Positions 25,103-33,857 of a stretch of 64,000 nt of DNA are shown here, one piece after another (positions within the stretch are counted from its first letter, which is position 1; each line of letters starts with the position of its first letter). The DNA comes from Nitrosomonadales bacterium (GTDB taxonomy: Bacteria > Pseudomonadota > Gammaproteobacteria > Burkholderiales > Gallionellaceae): contig JACRME010000001.1 in NCBI GenBank assembly GCA_016235045.1, forward strand, positions 62,001-126,000, written 5' to 3'. A program made the position numbers and the translations under genes. The notes below the pieces were generated by a model. The model had not been told where the DNA came from, did no database searches, and was given only the letters and a program-made list of their open reading frames with translations.

Positions 25103-25735
25103 TCACTTGTTTTTATGGTTTGAGTCGAACTGCGATGGAATCTTCTTCTTTCCGGTGAGCATCGCCCTCACCAGGTTTTCCCTGTGCTGGAGACTCCCCA
25201 CCAGCACGCCCACCAGGTGCAGCAACACCAGCACGAGGGCGGCATGCGTCAGGAATTCGTGCAGATCGCCGAACAGATAGCTGGCCTCGTCGCTCACGCG
25301 GTTTGCCAGGAACACCAGCGGCCCCTCGAAATCGATCGTCCCCAGCGTCAACAGCCCGGACGCAAAGATGGCGGCCAGCAACCCGAACATGGCGAACACC
25401 ATCAGCGCCCCCGCCGGGTTATGTCCGAAGTAATGTTTGGGATTGCCCTTCAACATCGCGCGTCCGTAGGCGAGCGTCTCGCCGGGAGGAAAAAGGAAGG
25501 AGCGAAAGCGCGCAAATTCGCCGCCCCTGAATCCCCAGTACACGCGCGCTGCCAGCAAGATGCACAACAGGTATCCCACCCACTCGTGCAGCGTGGACGC
25601 ATGCACTTCGCCGGAAATGTAAGCCGTGGCAAAGCACAGCGCCAGCGTCCAATGGAAAAACCGGAGGAAGCGATCCCAAACCTGCACGGTTGCGGTTTCA
25701 TGCGGCTCGACACGGCTTGATTTTGTTTGATTCAT
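25103..25735 (-). CDS. Cytochrome b561-family membrane protein
   Basis: About 210 residues from ATG 25735; the frame is open to 25792 but only with a TTG. Four helices with b-heme His in FLRFFHWTLALCFAT, SGEVHASTLHEWVGY, and the last helix HEFLTHAALVLVLLHLVG. The KGNPKHYFGHNPAGA block between helices is typical of the cytochrome b type that accompanies SHP/DHC. It should pass electrons from the quinone pool to DHC. First gene of the four-gene operon. Confidence 0.87.
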   Translation of the reverse strand: MNQTKSSRVEPHETATVQVWDRFLRFFHWTLALCFATAYISGEVHASTLHEWVGYLLCILLAARVYWGFRGGEFARFRSFLFPPGETLAYGRAMLKGNPKHYFGHNPAGALMVFAMFGLLAAIFASGLLTLGTIDFEGPLVFLANRVSDEASYLFGDLHEFLTHAALVLVLLHLVGVLVGSLQHRENLVRAMLTGKKKIPSQFDSNHKNK

Positions 25736-26059
25736 ACGCGACCGGAATTTGTAAACAAGCGCTCCCCGTGACGGTTGCGCTGGAACAGACAATACAGCGC
25801 ACTCCGACTACGGCAAAACGACCCAGTTCGATTGGCCAAGCAGATTTTTCGAAAGGCTTGCGCAAAACAGGGGCAAATTCTACCCGAGTATTCCCGGAGC
25901 ATTGCAAAAAATCGGCACTATTTTCAGTATGGTAATTGGCGGCAAAGGCTTGCGGGAAACCATTTGCCAGCCCGTATTGCCCGGATTGAAATCGCTTGCT
26001 GCCCGCTGCAAACAGCGCTAGTCTGGCCCTACGTCAACACCATAAGAAGGAGGTGTGCC
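25736..26059. other. 324-base divergent intergenic region
   Basis: Lies between the cytochrome b561 gene (minus) and the DUF3330-type gene (plus). On the minus strand TAGAAT at 25877-25882 with TTGCAA 19 bases upstream is a weak promoter candidate, giving a leader of ~135 bases. No repeat, RNA gene or convincing ORF was seen. Confidence 0.35.
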
Positions 26060-26257
26060 ATGACTACCCGTCCCCGCCCGGCAAACGTTGCCGAGCAAAT
26101 CCCCTGCGAAGTTTGCCACAAGGAAATCCCGCTCTCCGAAGCCAGGCGTTTTGAAGCGCAGGACTATGTGGTGCATTTCTGCGGACTGGAATGCTACTCG
26201 ACATGGGAAAATCGCAGCGATGCGCTTGAGCGACAGCGCAAAGAAAATCTGCGCTGA
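26060..26257 (+). CDS. Small DUF3330-type Cys-rich protein
   Basis: 65 residues; the strong AAGGAGG seven bases before ATG 26060 fixes the start. Pattern IPCEVCHKEIPLSEA followed by a VVHFCGLECYSTW motif gives four Cys in two CxxC-type pairs, a likely zinc ribbon. Related proteins occur near mercury resistance and metal genes, but the role is unknown. It ends 5 bases from the convergent MFS gene. Confidence 0.75.
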   Translation: MTTRPRPANVAEQIPCEVCHKEIPLSEARRFEAQDYVVHFCGLECYSTWENRSDALERQRKENLR

Positions 26258-26262
26258 ACCGG

Positions 26263-27462
26263 TCAGGCTGACCGCCCCGGTGGGGCAGGCTGCCAAACCA
26301 GGCCAAGCGCCGCGATTACGCAGAAAACAGCACCCGCATAGAAGGTGAAAGATGCGCCCAGGCTGTCCCACAGCAATCCGGCCAACACACTGGCGACCAG
26401 CATCGCCAGCCCGCTCAGCAGATTGAAGAACCCGTAAGCCGTGCCGCGCAGGTCGGCGGGCGTCGCGTCGGCCACCATGCGCGCCAGCAAACCCTGCGTG
26501 ATGCCCATGTGCACCCCCCACAGACCGACGCCGAGCAATACTGTCGTCCAGTGGTCGTCGGTCGCCAGCACCAGATCGGCCGCGACCAGCACCGCCAGCC
26601 CCAGCGCCAGCAACTTGGTGTGGCTCATGCCGTCGGACAGTTTGCCGAACGGGTACGCCGATGCTGCGTAGATGACGTTCATCGCCACCATCACCAGCGG
26701 CACCAGCGCGATGGCAATGCCGCCCTGCGCGGCGCGCAGCACGAGGAAGGCTTCGCTGAAACGCGCCAGCGTGAACACCGCGCCGATGCCGACCACCCAC
26801 CAATATGCCGGGCCGAGACGGGCCAGATTCGCGCGGCTGATCGGGTTGAGCGGTTTATGCGCTTCCGCTTTTTCCGGTTCATGCACGCCGAACGCCAGCA
26901 ACGCCACCGCCAGCAATCCCGGTATCACCGCCACCCAGAACACCGCGCGGAAATCGTTGGCCCACAGCAGCATCAGCCCCACGCCCAGGAGCGGCCCGAC
27001 GAACGCGCCCACCGTATCCAGCGACTGGCGCAGGCCGAACGCGGCACCGCGTATCTCCGCCGGCGCGATGTCGGCGATCAGGGCATCGCGCGGTGCACCG
27101 CGCACCCCCTTGCCGATGCGGTCGAGAAAGCGCGCCGCCAGCACCATGCCCACGCCGGTAGCCAGCGCAAACATCGGCTTGGTCAGCGCGCCCAGCGCAT
27201 AGCCGAACACCGCCAGCCCTTTGCGCTTGCCGAGATAATCGCTGAGCACGCCGGAGAACACCTTCACCAGCAGGGCCGTGGATTCGGCGATGCCTTCGAT
27301 GATGCCCACCGTCAGCGCACTCGCCCCCAGCACCGTGACCATGAACAGCGGCAGCAGACTGTGGATCATCTCGGACGAGACATCCATCAGCAGGCTGACG
27401 AAGCCCAGCACCCAGACGCCGTTGGGTATCTTGGTCAATGCGTCTTTTGCGATCTTTGGCAT
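26263..27462 (-). CDS. MFS transporter
   Basis: 399 residues, about 12 helices. MFS signature as GVLSDYLGKRKGLAVFG after helix 2 and a helix-6/8 half repeat FGKLSDGMSH. The motif GKGVRGAPRDALIADIAP between helices 4 and 5 is typical of a subfamily of uncharacterised MFS permeases. Substrate not known. It starts 118 bases downstream of the DUF188 gene with an inverted repeat in between. Confidence 0.82.
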   Translation of the reverse strand: MPKIAKDALTKIPNGVWVLGFVSLLMDVSSEMIHSLLPLFMVTVLGASALTVGIIEGIAESTALLVKVFSGVLSDYLGKRKGLAVFGYALGALTKPMFALATGVGMVLAARFLDRIGKGVRGAPRDALIADIAPAEIRGAAFGLRQSLDTVGAFVGPLLGVGLMLLWANDFRAVFWVAVIPGLLAVALLAFGVHEPEKAEAHKPLNPISRANLARLGPAYWWVVGIGAVFTLARFSEAFLVLRAAQGGIAIALVPLVMVAMNVIYAASAYPFGKLSDGMSHTKLLALGLAVLVAADLVLATDDHWTTVLLGVGLWGVHMGITQGLLARMVADATPADLRGTAYGFFNLLSGLAMLVASVLAGLLWDSLGASFTFYAGAVFCVIAALGLVWQPAPPGRSA

Positions 27463-27494
27463 GGTCAGTCTGTACCCGATGAATGACTTGAATC

Positions 27495-27573
27495 TAGGTT
27501 GGGTGGAGCGCAGCGATACCCAACAAATTGCGTAAGTTTCAATGATGGGTATCGCTGCGCTCCACCCATCCTA
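27495..27573. repeat. Inverted repeat, family E
   Basis: Arms 27495-27522 and 27546-27573 are complementary over ~28 bases with one mismatch; the shared core is GGGTGGAGCGCAGCGATACC. The loop is ~23 bases. It lies between the DUF188 gene and the MFS gene, downstream of the former. Confidence 0.8.
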
Positions 27574-27579
27574 CGTGCA

Positions 27580-28029
27580 CTAGCCACCGCACTTCGCCAA
27601 AAACCTGTCCAACTGGTTCGCGAACGCCTGCCGGTCGCTCTGGCTCAAGGTCGGCGGCCCGCCCGTCTCCACCCCGCTGCTGCGCAGGGTGTCCATGAAA
27701 TTGCGCATGCTCAGCCGTTCCTGGATCGTGTCCTTGGTATAGAACTCGCCGCGCGGATTCAGCACATGGCCGCCTTTCGCGATCACCTCGGCGGCCAGCG
27801 GAATATCCGCCGTGATGACCAGATCGCCCGCCTCGCACATCTGCACGATCTTGTTGTCAGCCACATCAAAACCGGCGGGCACCTGCATGGCGCGGATGAA
27901 CTTCGACGGCGGGCAATACAGCAGCTTGTTCGCCACCAGCGTCGTCTGTAACTGCAAACGGTCGGCAACGCGGAACAGGATATCCTTGATCACCTTGGGA
28001 CAGGCATCGGCATCCACCCATATCTGCAT
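27580..28029 (-). CDS. YaiI/YqxD (DUF188) family protein
   Basis: 149 residues, family length. Starts with the diagnostic [16 protein letters not shown], then [12 protein letters not shown] and [16 protein letters not shown]. The fold resembles PIN/NYN-type nucleases with an Asp cluster, but no activity is established. Last gene of a minus-strand group of four; 3 bases separate it from the upstream gene. Confidence 0.9.
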   Translation of the reverse strand: MQIWVDADACPKVIKDILFRVADRLQLQTTLVANKLLYCPPSKFIRAMQVPAGFDVADNKIVQMCEAGDLVITADIPLAAEVIAKGGHVLNPRGEFYTKDTIQERLSMRNFMDTLRSSGVETGGPPTLSQSDRQAFANQLDRFLAKCGG

Positions 28030-28032
28030 CGC

Positions 28033-28428
28033 CTAGCTCCTGCCGCGCAAAGAATTGCGATAGAACAGATACGGCGCGACCGCCACCCACAACAGGATCA
28101 GCGGCCACAAGCGCCCCTCGGACATATCGTAGTTCGCCAGCAGCGACTCCCACGAATGCCCGGCGATGTAATGAAAGAACAGGAACTCGAACGCCACCGT
28201 CAGCGCCATCCAGAACAAGCCGATCTGCCAAGCCTCGCGCGCCGAGATCGGCGGCCATAGACGCACATACTGACGGATCACCACGGCGAACAGCAGGATG
28301 CCGCTCACACAAGAGAGTTGATTCGCCGACAACTCGGAAACGAATTTGCCGTAAGTGAGTTCGCGCAGTGCGCCGTTGAGCATGGCGACCAGCAGCAAGA
28401 CAAACCAGCCGATCAGGTAACGCGTCAT
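28033..28428 (-). CDS. Hypothetical membrane protein, four helices
   Basis: 131 residues from ATG 28428, with AGAGGAGCAGGG just upstream. Hydrophobic helices at ~2-20, ~37-55, ~68-88 and ~106-123. Charged loop motifs LRELTYGKFVSELSANQL and RLWPPISAREAW resemble other small four-helix proteins of unknown role. Neighbours on both sides are 3 and ~20 bases away, so it is part of an operon. Confidence 0.65.
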   Translation of the reverse strand: MTRYLIGWFVLLLVAMLNGALRELTYGKFVSELSANQLSCVSGILLFAVVIRQYVRLWPPISAREAWQIGLFWMALTVAFEFLFFHYIAGHSWESLLANYDMSEGRLWPLILLWVAVAPYLFYRNSLRGRS

Positions 28429-28448
28429 CCCTGCTCCTCTAACATCCA

Positions 28449-29561
28449 TCAATTGAATTCATATGCTTCGATCCAGCGATAACCCAAAGCGCCATCGCGT
28501 ACCACCAGTGTAATTGGCCAAGTCGGCTTTGCCTTGCAGTAGACATCCGAAGATACCTCGATCTTCTCGGGTAGCTGCCGGGTGCCATCAAATCCGCTCA
28601 AATACAGATTGTAATGAGTGCGGGATTTTCTTCCGCTCCATGTACGCTTGTAGATAACGTCAGCTTCCACCATGCGTTGCGCTGACTGATCGAACGAGAT
28701 ATTGATGTCGCGCAACATGACATAGCTGCTCATCGCCAAACCTGCCCCGCCCGAAATGATCATCTCGGCCAGAATCACATGCGCATACGAACTGCCGCGC
28801 AACAGGGCGACTGTCGCCGTCATCAACACGAACAACACGCCCCCGGTGCAAAGGGCGGAGAAGGCCAGCAAACCTCCCACATCGAGCATGATCTGCGCCC
28901 GTTCAAACCCGAAGACACGGAAGAATCCCAGCGCGCCCAGCATCAGAAAGGCCGTCGCCAGCGCAGCCAGCAAAGTTGCGCGAAGCTGGTAAACATCCCA
29001 ACTCGACTTGGTTTTTGACTTTGCTATCGCAAGCGATTCAGCCAGCCCGTTCAAGGCAGCAACGACTTGATTCACCTCGGTCGCATTGGGTACGGCGCCA
29101 GTAGCGCTCCCAACCTTTTCCCGATAACGCGCCACCACATGCTGCCCGTGACACTCGATATACTTCAGGCGCTCGTCGCGAAACAACAAACGCAGCACAT
29201 AGCGCAACGCCTTGGTCTCGGCCAGCTCGACCCGGAATGCAGGCGCATTCGAAACCACATACAACTCATCGTCGAATTCTGGATCATTGAATTGGTGCTC
29301 GTACGAAAGGCCGATCTTCTTGGCAAACCGATCCCACCAAGTCTCGCGGTGTATGCGCAAGGACACACCGGATGCGCAAGGCACGGCAAAGAAGAAATTT
29401 CGTACGTTCTTGTAAGTCGTGTCTTTGAACTTGTATAGCTGATTGCCCGTCGTCTTCAGATACCCCTTCTCACCCTGCCAACTCATAGCCCAACTCAGCT
29501 TGCGCCAAATGCCATAGCCGAAAAACATGATGAATGAAACGATGCCAATAAAGATCCACAT
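28449..29561 (-). CDS. Hypothetical membrane protein, 370 aa
   Basis: Not recognised. One helix at the N-terminus (IFIGIVSFIMFFGYGIW), a soluble stretch of ~170 residues with aromatic and Cys content, four helices at ~195-285 (LLAALATAFLMLGALGFF and others), and a C-terminal soluble domain of ~75 residues (SGFDGTRQLPEKIEVSS, WPITLVVRDG). Codon use is slightly less GC-biased than the neighbours. In the same direction as the genes on either side. Confidence 0.6.
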   Translation of the reverse strand: MWIFIGIVSFIMFFGYGIWRKLSWAMSWQGEKGYLKTTGNQLYKFKDTTYKNVRNFFFAVPCASGVSLRIHRETWWDRFAKKIGLSYEHQFNDPEFDDELYVVSNAPAFRVELAETKALRYVLRLLFRDERLKYIECHGQHVVARYREKVGSATGAVPNATEVNQVVAALNGLAESLAIAKSKTKSSWDVYQLRATLLAALATAFLMLGALGFFRVFGFERAQIMLDVGGLLAFSALCTGGVLFVLMTATVALLRGSSYAHVILAEMIISGGAGLAMSSYVMLRDINISFDQSAQRMVEADVIYKRTWSGRKSRTHYNLYLSGFDGTRQLPEKIEVSSDVYCKAKPTWPITLVVRDGALGYRWIEAYEFN

Positions 29562-29614
29562 ATGATTACCTTGCTAAAGCGCCTGGACACAAAACACGGA
29601 CTTCACATCCAAAC

Positions 29615-30154
29615 TCACGCCACTTTGGAAGGCAGCTTGATCCTGTCCCCATCCACCGCAAAAACACCCTTGCCTTGATGATGCAGCGTGCGCGGATTCT
29701 TCTGCGCCGGATCGGTCCACGCCTGCACCACCTCCAGCACGAATAAGCCGTATCTGTTCACCATGCGCGTGTCCACTACCTTGCACTCCAGATTGGCAAA
29801 ACACTCGGCAATGAGTGGCGCAGACACCTGCGAAGCTGGCAATGGCGTCAGCTTGAACTTTTTGAACTTGTCCACCTTCCTGCCCGAGCAGTTGCCTATG
29901 CCCACCACCTGCTTCGCCAACTCCACCGACGGGATGGCAATCACGCATTCCTTCGTCTTCAGCAGCGCCTCGTAACTGAGGCTACGCCCACCAATCACAC
30001 AACCCACCAGCGGCGGCTCGAACTCCATCATGGTGTGCCAGGACTGGGTCATGATGTCGGCCTTGCCCTTGTGCGCGGTCGTCACCAGCACGACCGGGCC
30101 GGGTTCGAGCAAGCGGTAAACCTTTGGCAAAGGATAAGATTTGATTGTCATCAC
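29615..30154 (-). CDS. Flavin reductase/flavoredoxin family protein
   Basis: 179 residues; GGGAGGG precedes tandem ATGs at 30154 and 30151. The split-barrel FMN-binding fold is suggested by PGPVVLVTTAHKGKADIMTQSW and by CVIGGRSLSYEALLKTKECVIAIP, two stretches conserved in this family. Such proteins reduce free flavin or act as flavoredoxins. First gene of the minus-strand group. Confidence 0.82.
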   Translation of the reverse strand: MMTIKSYPLPKVYRLLEPGPVVLVTTAHKGKADIMTQSWHTMMEFEPPLVGCVIGGRSLSYEALLKTKECVIAIPSVELAKQVVGIGNCSGRKVDKFKKFKLTPLPASQVSAPLIAECFANLECKVVDTRMVNRYGLFVLEVVQAWTDPAQKNPRTLHHQGKGVFAVDGDRIKLPSKVA

Positions 30155-30252
30155 AAGCCCTCCCTAACAAAACGTCCGGAATTTGCTCTCACCTCGCGTA
30201 AAATCGCATCTGCACTATAGCTCTGTCTCCACCTATTCACCATATCCTTGCC

Positions 30253-32322
30253 GTGACCGCCGAAGTCGAACGTTTCTTTTCCGAACAAAGCCCGCTTGCC
30301 ACTGAAGTCGCGTCGTTCCGTCCGCGCGCACAGCAGCGCGACATGGCGCTGGCCGTGGCGGAGGCGATACGCGACAACGCCATTCTGGTGGCCGAGGCGG
30401 GTACGGGCACGGGCAAGACCTTTGCCTATCTGGTGCCTGCGCTGCTGGCGGGCGGCAAGGTGGTGATCTCCACCGGCACCAAGAATTTGCAGGATCAGCT
30501 ATTCCAGAAAGACCTGCCGATGGTGCGCGATGCGTTGAAGGCGCCGGTATCGGTGGCACTGCTCAAGGGGCGCTCGAACTATGTGTGTCACTACCACCTG
30601 TCGCTGGCGCAATCGAACGGCTTGTTCAAGACGCGCGAGGATGTGAAGCATCTGGCGAAGATCGTGACCTATGCCAAGGTGACGCAGAGCGGCGACAAGA
30701 GCGGGTTGGCGGATGTGCCGGAGAACGCGCCGATCTGGATGCACGTGACTTCCACGCGCGACAATTGCCTTGGTCAGGAATGCCCGCAGCACAACGAGTG
30801 TTTCGTACTCAAGGCGCGCAAAGAGGCAATGGAGGCGGATGTGGTGGTGGTGAACCATCACCTGTTCTTCGCCGACGTGATGCTGCGCGACGAGGGCGTG
30901 GCCGAGTTGCTGCCCGCCTGCAACACCGTGATCTTCGACGAGGCGCACCAGTTGCCGGAGACGGCCAGCCTGTTCTTCGGCGAGAGCCTGTCCACTTCGC
31001 AGTTGTTCGACCTGTCGCAGGATGCGCGCATCGAGGCGCTGACTTCGGCCAAGGATTTTGCGGCATTGCCGGTGGCATGCGACGAACTGGAGAAGGCAGC
31101 GCGCGATTTGCGGCTGGCGTTCAAGAAGGAAGGCCGCATGGCGGCGGAGGCGACGGCGGGCATCAAGGAATTTGCGCCTGCGTTGAAGACGCTGGGGGAG
31201 AAATTGAAGAACCTGACAGGGTTGCTGGAGAAGCAGGCGGAGCGGAGCGAGGGGTTGGAGAATTGCTGGCAGCGGGCGCGGGGGTTGGTGGAGCAACTTA
31301 AGTTGTGGATGTGCGAACAACCCTCTCCCCAACCCTCTGATGGAACTACTAGCCATTCGACTAAGCTGCCAAAAGACGGCAGCCAAGTCGCTGGTTATCC
31401 CACGAGTGGGAGAGGGAGCAACACCTCCCCTCTCCCGCCTGCGGGAGAGGGGTCAGGGGAGAGGGTAAGCGGTATGGTTCGCTGGCTCGAAGTCTTCCAC
31501 CATTCGCTGCAACTCAACACCACCCCACTCTCCATCGCCGACATCTTCAAGAAGCAGATCAGCGGCCATCCGCGCGCCTGGATATTCACTTCCGCGACAC
31601 TGGCAGTGAAGCAGAACTTCTCGCATTACCAGCACGAGATGGGCCTGACCGAAGCGCGCACCGCGTGCTGGGACAGCCCCTTCAACTACCCGGAACAGGC
31701 ATTGCTGTATGTGCCGAACAATCTGCCGGAACCGAACACCGAGGGCTACACCGATGCGGTGGTGCAAGCCGCTTTGCCGCTGATCGAGGCGAGCAAGGGC
31801 CGCGCCTTCCTGCTGTTCACCAGCTTGCGCGCCATGCAGCGCGCCTACGAAATCCTGCAGGCCGAGTTCGACCGCAAAGGCTTTAAATATCCGCTGATGA
31901 TCCAGGGTGAAGGTTCGCGCAACGAGCTACTCACGCGTTTCCGCGACCACGGCAACGCGGTGCTGCTGGGCAGCCAGTCGTTCTGGGAAGGGGTGGATGT
32001 GCGCGGCGAGGCGCTGTCGCTGGTGATCATCGACAAGCTGCCGTTCGCGCCGCCGGACGATCCGGTGCTGGCGGCGCGCATCGCCGAACTGAACAAGCAG
32101 GGGCGCAACGCGTTCATGGAATTCCAGTTGCCGCGCGCCATCATCAATCTCAAGCAAGGTGCGGGACGGCTGATACGCGATGAAAAGGACAGAGGCGTGC
32201 TGATGATCTGCGACCCTCGTCTGATCTCGAAACACTATGGCAAGCGCATTTGGCAGAGCCTGCCGCCGTTCAGGCGCACGCGCGACGAAAACGAAGCCGT
32301 CGCCTTCTTCAATCAGGCTTAA
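30253..32322 (+). CDS. dinG: DinG/YoaA-family ATP-dependent helicase with in-frame repeat insert
   Basis: 689 residues from GTG 30253. XPD-like superfamily 2 helicase: Walker A AEAGTGTGKT, four Cys of the Fe-S cluster (YVCHYH, NCLGQEC, ECFVL), DEAH box IFDEAHQLPE, and C-terminal motifs LLGSQSFWEGVDV and QGAGRLIRDEKD. It unwinds 5' to 3' and resolves R-loops or fork structures. Residues ~355-405 (31318-31468) are a palindromic repeat, not helicase sequence; the frame stays open and the flanks WMCEQ and MVRWLEVF match the family on either side. The insertion falls in the region between the two helicase domains. Confidence 0.92.
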   Translation: MTAEVERFFSEQSPLATEVASFRPRAQQRDMALAVAEAIRDNAILVAEAGTGTGKTFAYLVPALLAGGKVVISTGTKNLQDQLFQKDLPMVRDALKAPVSVALLKGRSNYVCHYHLSLAQSNGLFKTREDVKHLAKIVTYAKVTQSGDKSGLADVPENAPIWMHVTSTRDNCLGQECPQHNECFVLKARKEAMEADVVVVNHHLFFADVMLRDEGVAELLPACNTVIFDEAHQLPETASLFFGESLSTSQLFDLSQDARIEALTSAKDFAALPVACDELEKAARDLRLAFKKEGRMAAEATAGIKEFAPALKTLGEKLKNLTGLLEKQAERSEGLENCWQRARGLVEQLKLWMCEQPSPQPSDGTTSHSTKLPKDGSQVAGYPTSGRGSNTSPLPPAGEGSGERVSGMVRWLEVFHHSLQLNTTPLSIADIFKKQISGHPRAWIFTSATLAVKQNFSHYQHEMGLTEARTACWDSPFNYPEQALLYVPNNLPEPNTEGYTDAVVQAALPLIEASKGRAFLLFTSLRAMQRAYEILQAEFDRKGFKYPLMIQGEGSRNELLTRFRDHGNAVLLGSQSFWEGVDVRGEALSLVIIDKLPFAPPDDPVLAARIAELNKQGRNAFMEFQLPRAIINLKQGAGRLIRDEKDRGVLMICDPRLISKHYGKRIWQSLPPFRRTRDENEAVAFFNQA
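31320..31466 (+). repeat. Compound palindromic repeat, family A copy 2, inside dinG
   Basis: Two units. 31320-31418 opens with CCCTCTCCCCAACCCTC and closes with GTGGGAGAGGGA, and encloses an imperfect stem (TAGCCATTCGACT..GCTGCC with GGCAGCCAAGTCGCTGGTTA, split for length). 31427-31452 is a perfect 12-base palindrome CCCCTCTCCCGC-CT-GCGGGAGAGGGG, continuing to AGGGGAGAGGG. Total ~147 bases with no stop in the gene's frame. Confidence 0.8.
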
Positions 32323-33686
32323 GCCGCCTCGCAGCGGTTGCGCCCGGCCTTCTTGGCCCGATACAGCGCATCGTCGGCTTCCTTGACGATCTTTTCGTAA
32401 TCGGGATGCCCGTTGTAGGCGGCCACGCCGATGCTCACGGTGACTTCCATGGTCTTGCCGTCGCCCACGCGCAACGGTTCGGAGGCAAAGCGCGCGCGGA
32501 TGTTCTCCGCCACAAGCATTGCCTGTTCCTTGTCGATCTCGACCAGCACCACGAGCAACTCTTCGCCGCCGTAGCGGAAAATGAAATCTCCCACGCGCAC
32601 GCTGGTCGTGACGATGTCCGCCGCCTGTTGCAACACCATGTCGCCGCTATCGTGCCCGTGCGTGTCGTTGATGTTCTTGAAGTGATCGATATCGAGCAGC
32701 AGCAACGCAAACGGAACGCTGCTGCGCCTGGCCAGCGCCACTTCGCGCATCAATATGGTCGGGAGGTAGCGGCGATTCAGTAACCGCGTCAGCGCGTCGC
32801 GCCCGCTTTCGACTTCGATGAAACGGTCGAACAGGCCGGTCAGCAGGAATTTCACCTCGCCGATGTCGGCCTCGATCTGCTTCATCGCCTCCCGCGCATC
32901 GCCACCCTTGCGGCGCTTTTCGATCAGGCTCGGCAAAAGCGTGTGTTCCAGTTTTTCGACGCAAATGCGTATGCGTTCCAGCTCCGGCGCATCGTGGAAA
33001 ATGATGCTGGCTTTGTGCTGCAGCCACATGCCGAACTCGGAATACCGCATCTCCGGAATCCCCGAGTCCGCATCGCCGAGCAAATGCAGCAGGATGTGCT
33101 GCGCCCACTCCGACAGGGCGGCGCGCTGGCGTTCGCGTTCGGCGAGCATGTTCTGCCCCAGCGCGAACATGCGGTAGGACTCGTCGGTGCGCACGTTCTT
33201 GCCCAGGTTGACGATGTAGGAATCAGTCATCGCCGACATGCTCAGCTCCATCACCTCGGAAACAAAGCGTGTCGCCTGCACCAGCCCGGCACGGTCCAGC
33301 TCGGTTTCCACCAGCAACTCGGTGATCGCCTGTTTCAACAAGCGCGTGCCGCGCATGACCAGCCCGATGGGAATCTGGATGCGCGCATGCACCACGCCGA
33401 CATGGCATTGGTATTGATAAATTTCCTTAGGGTCTTTTTGCTTCATGGAGAACAGCTCGCGCAGCCAGCCCTGCATCGAGGCGTGCAGCCGCTGGGTGAC
33501 CAGCTCGTGCGTCAGGAAAGGCGCCGCTTCCTTGTCCGCTTCCATGTAGTTATAAAACAGGGTGGCCAGATCGGCAGCGTGTTGACCCACGGTATCGCTG
33601 ATCAACTGCCGCATTGCGCTGGTCATCTGCTGGTGAAGACTCTGCCAATCGGCGGCGAAATCGTCGCCTTTGCTCTGCTTGAACAT
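32319..33686 (-). CDS. Globin-coupled diguanylate cyclase, DosC/YddV-like
   Basis: 455 residues. Residues ~10-170 match a sensor globin: the proximal heme His is probably in CHVGVVHARIQIPIG, as in DosC. A linker (~180-290) leads to GGDEF: LTRLLNRRYLPTIL, DIDHFKNINDTHGHDSGD and the active site RYGGEELLV, with the inhibitory I-site RVGD five residues upstream. It should make c-di-GMP in response to O2 (or NO/CO). GGAGGAG precedes ATG 33686. It is convergent with dinG by 4 overlapping bases and divergent from an HD-GYP phosphodiesterase gene. Confidence 0.9.
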   Translation of the reverse strand: MFKQSKGDDFAADWQSLHQQMTSAMRQLISDTVGQHAADLATLFYNYMEADKEAAPFLTHELVTQRLHASMQGWLRELFSMKQKDPKEIYQYQCHVGVVHARIQIPIGLVMRGTRLLKQAITELLVETELDRAGLVQATRFVSEVMELSMSAMTDSYIVNLGKNVRTDESYRMFALGQNMLAERERQRAALSEWAQHILLHLLGDADSGIPEMRYSEFGMWLQHKASIIFHDAPELERIRICVEKLEHTLLPSLIEKRRKGGDAREAMKQIEADIGEVKFLLTGLFDRFIEVESGRDALTRLLNRRYLPTILMREVALARRSSVPFALLLLDIDHFKNINDTHGHDSGDMVLQQAADIVTTSVRVGDFIFRYGGEELLVVLVEIDKEQAMLVAENIRARFASEPLRVGDGKTMEVTVSIGVAAYNGHPDYEKIVKEADDALYRAKKAGRNRCEAA

Positions 33687-33707
33687 CGCTCCTCCTTCCC
33701 ACCTGCA

Positions 33708-33722
33708 GTAAGTATTACTTAC
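33708..33722. promoter_or_regulatory. Palindrome GTAAGTA-T-TACTTAC in DGC leader
   Basis: Perfect 7-base arms. It lies 22 bases upstream of the cyclase start and ~20 bases downstream of a perfect minus-strand TATAAT (33740-33745). This is where a repressor roadblock or a leader hairpin over the ribosome site would be. The binding protein is unknown. Confidence 0.45.
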
Positions 33723-33739
33723 CTTGATTTGTTTGAGGC

Positions 33740-33745
33740 ATTATA
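33740..33745 (-). promoter_or_regulatory. -10 box of the cyclase gene
   Basis: TATAAT on the minus strand, 54 bases before the cyclase ATG. No good -35 is found at 16-18 bases. Confidence 0.45.
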
Positions 33746-33857
33746 CCCGCGCGCTTTGGCGCCATTCCCCGACAATGGTTTTTAGTCCGTAATAGTTGAC
33801 TGTTAGTCCGGGTTTGATGTCCACTGTAGCCGGACTGATCCCGATTAACCGATAACG

